Below, one piece after another: positions 33,150-36,376 of a stretch of DNA of 36,376 nucleotides; within the stretch, counting starts at the first letter, position 1; each line of letters opens with the position of its first letter. The stretch comes from CAZBNB01 sp964493245 (lineage in GTDB: Bacteria; Pseudomonadota; Gammaproteobacteria; Legionellales; Legionellaceae). The position numbers were made by a program, and so were the translations under genes. Location of the stretch: positions 1-36,376 of the forward strand of contig CAZBNB010000025.1 in the NCBI GenBank assembly GCA_964493245.1. Direction: 5' to 3'. The notes under the pieces are model-generated. The model did no database searches. It was not told the DNA's origin and saw only the letters and a program-made list of their open reading frames with translations.

Positions 33150-34400
33150 ATGATGACACTGACACCCAACTTGCTCGCACTGATTTTCGGCAGCATTGGC
33201 TTATTATTTTTAATACTACTCAGTATACTGGTATATCGCTCCGGGAAAAAAATGCGCGGACTACAACAGCGAATGGAAGACGCTTTGAGTCAATCGAATC
33301 AAACCATCACAACCCATCTACACCAACTGCATCTTGATTTACTTAACCACTTTCAAACAGGCCAACATAACACCCACGAAAAAATAACGCAAAGCCAAAC
33401 AACAAACCAGACATTAATTGTGGATACCGTACAAAAACAAATGACCGATATTCGCGAACAAATTGGACACAGTTTTCAACACCATGCCAACGCTCTCACA
33501 ACGCAGCTACGCACACTGACCGAAGAAATTCGCAATCATCTGCATACCTTGTCGATGCAAGTCAATCAACGTTTAAACGAAGGGTTCGAAAAAACATCGT
33601 CTACTTTTATCGATATCGTCAAACGCCTTGCTATTATCGATGAAGCACAGAAAAAAATCACGGAATTATCTCAACATGTCGTCAGTTTACAAGATGTGTT
33701 GGTCGATAAGCGCGCGCGTGGTGCTTTTGGTGAGGTGCAACTAGCCGGTCTCATTTCTAATGCCCTACCTGCCGCGCACTATCGCTTACAATACACATTG
33801 AGCAATCAAAAGCGTGCAGACTGTATTTTATTTTTACCAGAACCAACGGGCAATTTAGTTATTGATGCTAAGTTTCCGCTAGAAACTTATCAAAAGCTCA
33901 TGAACACGCAGGTGCAAACAAACGAATACAAAAGCTTGCAACAACAGTTTCGTCAAGATTTACAAAAGCATATCAAAGACATCGCTGAAAAATACATCAT
34001 TCCCAATGAAACAACCGACAGTGCGATTATGTTTATACCAGCAGAGTCAATTTTTGCTGAAATCCATGCGAATTATCCAGAAATAGTTGCCCTTTCACAG
34101 CGATTAAAAGTATGGCTAGTCTCCCCCAGTACCTTAATGGCTGTTTTAACCACCGCAAGAGCGGTACTGAAAGATGATGCAACCCGTAAACAAGTCCATA
34201 TTATTCAGAGGCATTTACAGTCTTTGGCCGATGATTTTCAACGTTTTGAACGTCGTATGGATAAATTAAGCAAGCACATTGATCTTGCTCATCAAGATGT
34301 CAATGAAGTGAATACGTCAGCGAAAAAAATCACACAACGCTTCCAGAAAATTGAATCAGTACAACTCATTGAAGAGGGTGAAGTTGAACTCATTGAGTAA
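33150..34400 (+). CDS. rmuC: RmuC-family DNA recombination protein
   Basis: About 416 residues. An N-terminal membrane helix (LLALIFGSIGLLFLILLSILVYRSGKK) is followed by a coiled coil (~30-180) and the RmuC domain, a PD-(D/E)XK-like nuclease fold: RGAFGEVQLAGLISNALP, then NLVIDAKFPLETYQKLM with the Asp-x-Lys core, and IMFIPAESIFAEIHANYPEI. RmuC limits inversions between short repeats in E. coli. The start is one of two adjacent ATGs at 33150/33153; neither has an obvious ribosome-binding site. Its start lies only 16 bp from the divergent ligA start. Confidence 0.93.
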   Translation: MMTLTPNLLALIFGSIGLLFLILLSILVYRSGKKMRGLQQRMEDALSQSNQTITTHLHQLHLDLLNHFQTGQHNTHEKITQSQTTNQTLIVDTVQKQMTDIREQIGHSFQHHANALTTQLRTLTEEIRNHLHTLSMQVNQRLNEGFEKTSSTFIDIVKRLAIIDEAQKKITELSQHVVSLQDVLVDKRARGAFGEVQLAGLISNALPAAHYRLQYTLSNQKRADCILFLPEPTGNLVIDAKFPLETYQKLMNTQVQTNEYKSLQQQFRQDLQKHIKDIAEKYIIPNETTDSAIMFIPAESIFAEIHANYPEIVALSQRLKVWLVSPSTLMAVLTTARAVLKDDATRKQVHIIQRHLQSLADDFQRFERRMDKLSKHIDLAHQDVNEVNTSAKKITQRFQKIESVQLIEEGEVELIE

Positions 34401-34449
34401 AAACGCAATACAACTATTTTTTACAAGAAACTGAACACTTAGAAAATAT

Positions 34450-34470
34450 GAACTATCCTTATAATAGTTC
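34450..34470. promoter_or_regulatory. Short perfect inverted repeat upstream of the Cys-rich gene
   Basis: GAACTAT (34450-34456) and ATAGTTC (34464-34470) are perfect inverted 7-mers separated by 7 bp, about 35 bp before the next gene. This could be an operator or a weak rmuC terminator (it lacks a following T run). Confidence 0.3.
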
Positions 34471-34505
34471 ATTAAAAAACACTGTTTTCTCAGTCAAAGG
34501 AATCA

Positions 34506-34850
34506 TTGACGATCATGGTAAAATTAAATAAAACACTCGCGTTCTGCTTTTTTTATATCATGACGATGACCACCTATGCAGCCTGTGACAGTGGCAATTG
34601 CTGCAGCAGAATGGGCGGGATACATTATTGTGACTCATCTGCTGGACGCTATGTTTGCCGCAACGGTGATTACTCTGCTTGTTATTGCACCCGCCACGCG
34701 GTGATGGATTTACAGAAGCTAACTGGCTGTTGTTTATGGCAAGGTGGGGTATTACGAGTCACCGAAACGGGTATTGTGCTTTGTAACAATGGCAGTTTTT
34801 CAGAAATCTGTACCTTGCAAAAGCCTCATGGTCAAACGACTTTTTATTAA
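34506..34850 (+). CDS. Small secreted Cys-rich protein with two CC-x3-GG repeats
   Basis: A 111-114 residue precursor with a signal peptide (KLNKTLAFCFFYIMTMTTYA) and a mature part of about 88 residues containing 12 Cys. Two copies of one motif are visible: CCSRMGGIHYCDSSAGRYVCRNGDYSACYC and CCLWQGGVLRVTETGIVLCNNGSFSEIC (Cys-Cys-x3-Gly-Gly, Gly-x3-Cys-x2-Gly, Ser, Cys). Small proteins of this pattern are familiar from Legionellales and related bacteria, with no established function. AAAGG sits five bases before a TTG at 34506, which is the likely start; an ATG at 34515 is the alternative. The stop codon lies inside the target-site duplication of the adjacent MITE. Confidence 0.75.
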   Translation: MTIMVKLNKTLAFCFFYIMTMTTYAACDSGNCCSRMGGIHYCDSSAGRYVCRNGDYSACYCTRHAVMDLQKLTGCCLWQGGVLRVTETGIVLCNNGSFSEICTLQKPHGQTTFY

Positions 34851-34978
34851 CAGGACTTACGAAAAACATCGAGGTCGAGGCGGATTTTATTTTTAATGAG
34901 GGAGTTTAGATAACTAAATGACCGAATTAAAAATAAAATCCAACGAAGAGATCGGTGTTTTGCGTAAGTCCTGATTAA
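34846..34978. mobile_element. Complete MITE with 5-bp target-site duplication
   Basis: The element at 34851-34973 (123 bp) is flanked by ATTAA on both sides (34846-34850 and 34974-34978). The terminal repeats CAGGACTTACGAAAAACA and CAGGACTTACGCAAAACA (right end inverted) match at 17 of 18; inner blocks GGATTTTATTTTTAAT match perfectly in inverted orientation, and the centre is TTAG-ATAA-CTAA. No ORF is present, so it would need a transposase in trans. A related half-copy is at 17957. The well-matched arms and intact duplication indicate recent insertion. Confidence 0.85.
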
Positions 34979-34985
34979 GCAATAT

Positions 34986-35399
34986 TCATAGCGCACCGTT
35001 TGATGGTCCTTTACCTACCGCCCATTCCTCATCTTGTTTAGCCCATTCCTCCTTTTGTTTCGTCCACTCTTCCTCTTCTTTAACCCATTCTTCCTTTTGT
35101 TTCGTCCACTCTTCCTCTTCTTTAACCCACTCCTCCTCTTGATCTTTCTTTTTTTGCAGTGCAACTATCTTTTCTTTTCGTGCTCGTTCTTCTGCTTTTT
35201 GCTGAGTAAGTCGCTCTTGATTCTCTTGAGAAAGTTGCTTTAAAAAGGAGGGATTTTGTTGTGATGCGCCAAGAGTTGCAAGAAAAACCGAACGATCACG
35301 TTCATCACCTCGGTTAGTTTTTCCTACCGGGGCATGACGCTCATAAATTGGTTTACCATTTACATATTTACAGATAGCATCAAGACTGTCGTTGATCAC
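34986..35399 (-). CDS. Unrecognised protein with Glu/Trp/Lys tandem repeats
   Basis: A ~137-residue protein I do not recognise. Residues 1-45 (INDSLDAICKYVNGKPIYERHAPVGKTNRGDERDRSVFLATLG) look like a short folded segment; the rest is a charged helix ending in an array of EEEWTKQKEEWVK-type 14-residue units with regularly spaced Trp. The DNA holds two 42-bp units differing at one base. I choose the GTG at 35399, with AAAGGA six bases upstream; a longer frame starts at another GTG (35438) without a ribosome-binding site. There is no signal peptide. It is a lone gene just after the MITE. Regular Trp in a helical repeat could form a hydrophobic stripe for membrane or protein binding; this is inference. 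Confidence 0.6.
   Translation of the reverse strand: MINDSLDAICKYVNGKPIYERHAPVGKTNRGDERDRSVFLATLGASQQNPSFLKQLSQENQERLTQQKAEERARKEKIVALQKKKDQEEEWVKEEEEWTKQKEEWVKEEEEWTKQKEEWAKQDEEWAVGKGPSNGAL
35042..35125. repeat. 42-bp in-frame tandem repeat
   Basis: Units 35042-35083 and 35084-35125 differ at one base; partial, more diverged units lie on both sides (CCCATTCCTCATC before, CCCACTCCTCCTC after). The unit encodes 14 residues, so copy changes keep the frame. Confidence 0.9.
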
Positions 35400-35569
35400 T
35401 AAAGATCCTTTTTGGATAAAAAAGGAATAATATATCACAAATTAAATCAAATGTAAATCCATACACAAACTCAAAATGCTGGATTATTCAATTAAAAGAC
35501 ACTATTTATGTTTGATATTTTATCAATTTGGCCTAATAATTAATTATATGACGCATAAAAGGTGATTAA

Positions 35570-36346
35570 ATGACGAACGCTAAAGATGAATATGATGTAG
35601 GGGACAGAATTATATTGGGCGAAGAATCACCGACGATGGCTGAGAAAATGATATTGAACCAGATCGGCACAGTCGAACGTAATTATTTATACGGTCAGTA
35701 TTATTTAAAAATTGCAACTGAAGAGCGTGAAAAATTCATTAGATGTCCATTTGTTAGGCAAAATATTGATGGTTTAGAGTGCTATGAACATATTTATTAC
35801 CGTGGTTATCCCATAATGGCGTGCAAAACCAATGACGAGAGTGGGAAGATTATAGGCAATCAGGAAATTAATTTGTTTAATATTTGCATGGCAATACGGG
35901 ACGATACCAACCTGAATCGCGATCAAATTAAAAAACAGATTATGTCTGTACAAAGAGACTATGCTGAATCTCGCAAAAAAACAGCCATTCAATTAATACA
36001 GAACGATGTATTTATTGACGAAGAAAAGTACAAGGAAAATGAAAAGACAATAAAAGAGGTAGAAACTTATTATAATGAAGCTATACGGATTTATAACGAA
36101 AATACAACAAATATGCCGTTTGTTGAGGAGGTATATTTACCATCGTCAGATAATTCAAATGTTGATGTCGCGGTCCCTGAAACGGTTCAAATTAAAATCG
36201 CAGCAATAATTAATACAAAGTTGGAAAAATTAAAACGAGAAGAGGGAATTTTCAATGATTACAAAAAAACAGCCTTAAAAATCGTTTATTTAGAAAAACT
36301 TTATAATGAAGTTGGTGCGGCGGTAATCCTCCCAAAAAATAACTGA
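35570..36346 (+). CDS. Unrecognised 258-residue soluble protein
   Basis: I do not recognise this protein. The N-terminal ~110 residues (DEYDVGDRIILGEESPTMAEKMILNQIGTVERNYLYGQYYLKI) look like a mixed alpha/beta domain. From ~115 to 258 it is mainly helical and charged (NRDQIKKQIMSVQRDYAESRKKTAIQLIQNDVFIDEEKYKENEKTIKEVETYYNEAIRIYNE). It has no signal peptide or membrane segment. The start ATG has AAGGTG six bases upstream. The base composition is clearly more AT-rich than the core genes, as in the other lineage-specific genes here, consistent with acquisition or weak constraint. It is monocistronic as far as the window shows; the last 30 bases after it hold nothing recognisable. Confidence 0.7.
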   Translation: MTNAKDEYDVGDRIILGEESPTMAEKMILNQIGTVERNYLYGQYYLKIATEEREKFIRCPFVRQNIDGLECYEHIYYRGYPIMACKTNDESGKIIGNQEINLFNICMAIRDDTNLNRDQIKKQIMSVQRDYAESRKKTAIQLIQNDVFIDEEKYKENEKTIKEVETYYNEAIRIYNENTTNMPFVEEVYLPSSDNSNVDVAVPETVQIKIAAIINTKLEKLKREEGIFNDYKKTALKIVYLEKLYNEVGAAVILPKNN

Positions 36347-36376
36347 TGTCAAAAGTAGAATTTTCTCGTAACCTAT

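Noticed and set aside
11396..35480. The 10-mer TCAAAATGCT at 11401, 27615 and 35471, all in intergenic DNA
   Set aside because: The match hardly extends beyond ten bases and neighbouring sequences differ; in AT-rich DNA this is too weak to call a repeat family.

Overview
The window looks like a chromosomal segment of a moderately AT-rich gammaproteobacterium, probably a host-associated member of the Legionellales (Legionella/Coxiella/Berkiella-like). The evidence is the gene order of the envelope clusters, the protein sequences of the housekeeping genes, and several lineage-specific genes of the kind seen in intracellular bacteria: repeat-rich and coiled-coil proteins, a membrane-anchored unknown, and small secreted Cys-rich proteins. 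The taxonomic placement is inference; no rRNA or other decisive marker is present.

Layout. (1) 1-3730: the right end of a dispersed repeat, tRNA-Ser(GGA), an amino-acid permease, a DUF5009/NagX-like membrane acyltransferase, and a protein with 14-residue tandem repeats. (2) 3829-11350, minus strand: a membrane nucleotide-sugar dehydratase (PglF/WbpM type), a NIF3-like protein, then murA, ibaG, mlaB, mlaC, mlaD, mlaE and mlaF (transcribed F to B). A palindrome of about 190 bp sits between mlaC and mlaB. (3) 11351-13054: a palindromic repeat region and an unrecognised 474-residue repeat/membrane protein. (4) 13212-16613, plus strand: kdsD-kdsC-lptC-lptA-lptB. In Escherichia coli the mla-ibaG-murA and kds-lpt groups are also divergent neighbours, so the unknown gene sits at that ancestral junction. 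(5) 16615-18382: a repeat at the lptB end, an indoleamine 2,3-dioxygenase-like gene, and a repeat-filled spacer. (6) 18383-23964, plus strand: lnt-leuS-lptE-holA. (7) 24151-33133, minus strand: ligA-dnaE, then a secreted Cys-rich repeat protein, an outer-membrane beta-barrel, an EVE-domain protein and a long coiled-coil protein. (8) 33150-36346: rmuC, a small secreted Cys-rich protein, a MITE with a visible 5-bp target-site duplication, a Glu/Trp/Lys repeat protein and an unknown 258-residue protein.

Most core genes serve the outer membrane: phospholipid traffic (Mla), Kdo synthesis (KdsD, KdsC), LPS transport (LptA, B, C, E), lipoprotein acylation (Lnt), peptidoglycan (MurA) and surface sugars (dehydratase). 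The most distinctive non-core signal is the density of small palindromic or inverted-repeat elements, several abutting stop codons or lying inside operons, together with three genes carrying near-perfect in-frame tandem repeats of 33 or 42 bp. No complete new multi-gene system could be demonstrated. The best leads are the junction gene at 11630-13054, the bacterial IDO-like enzyme, the duplicated Cys-rich secreted proteins and the MITE families.
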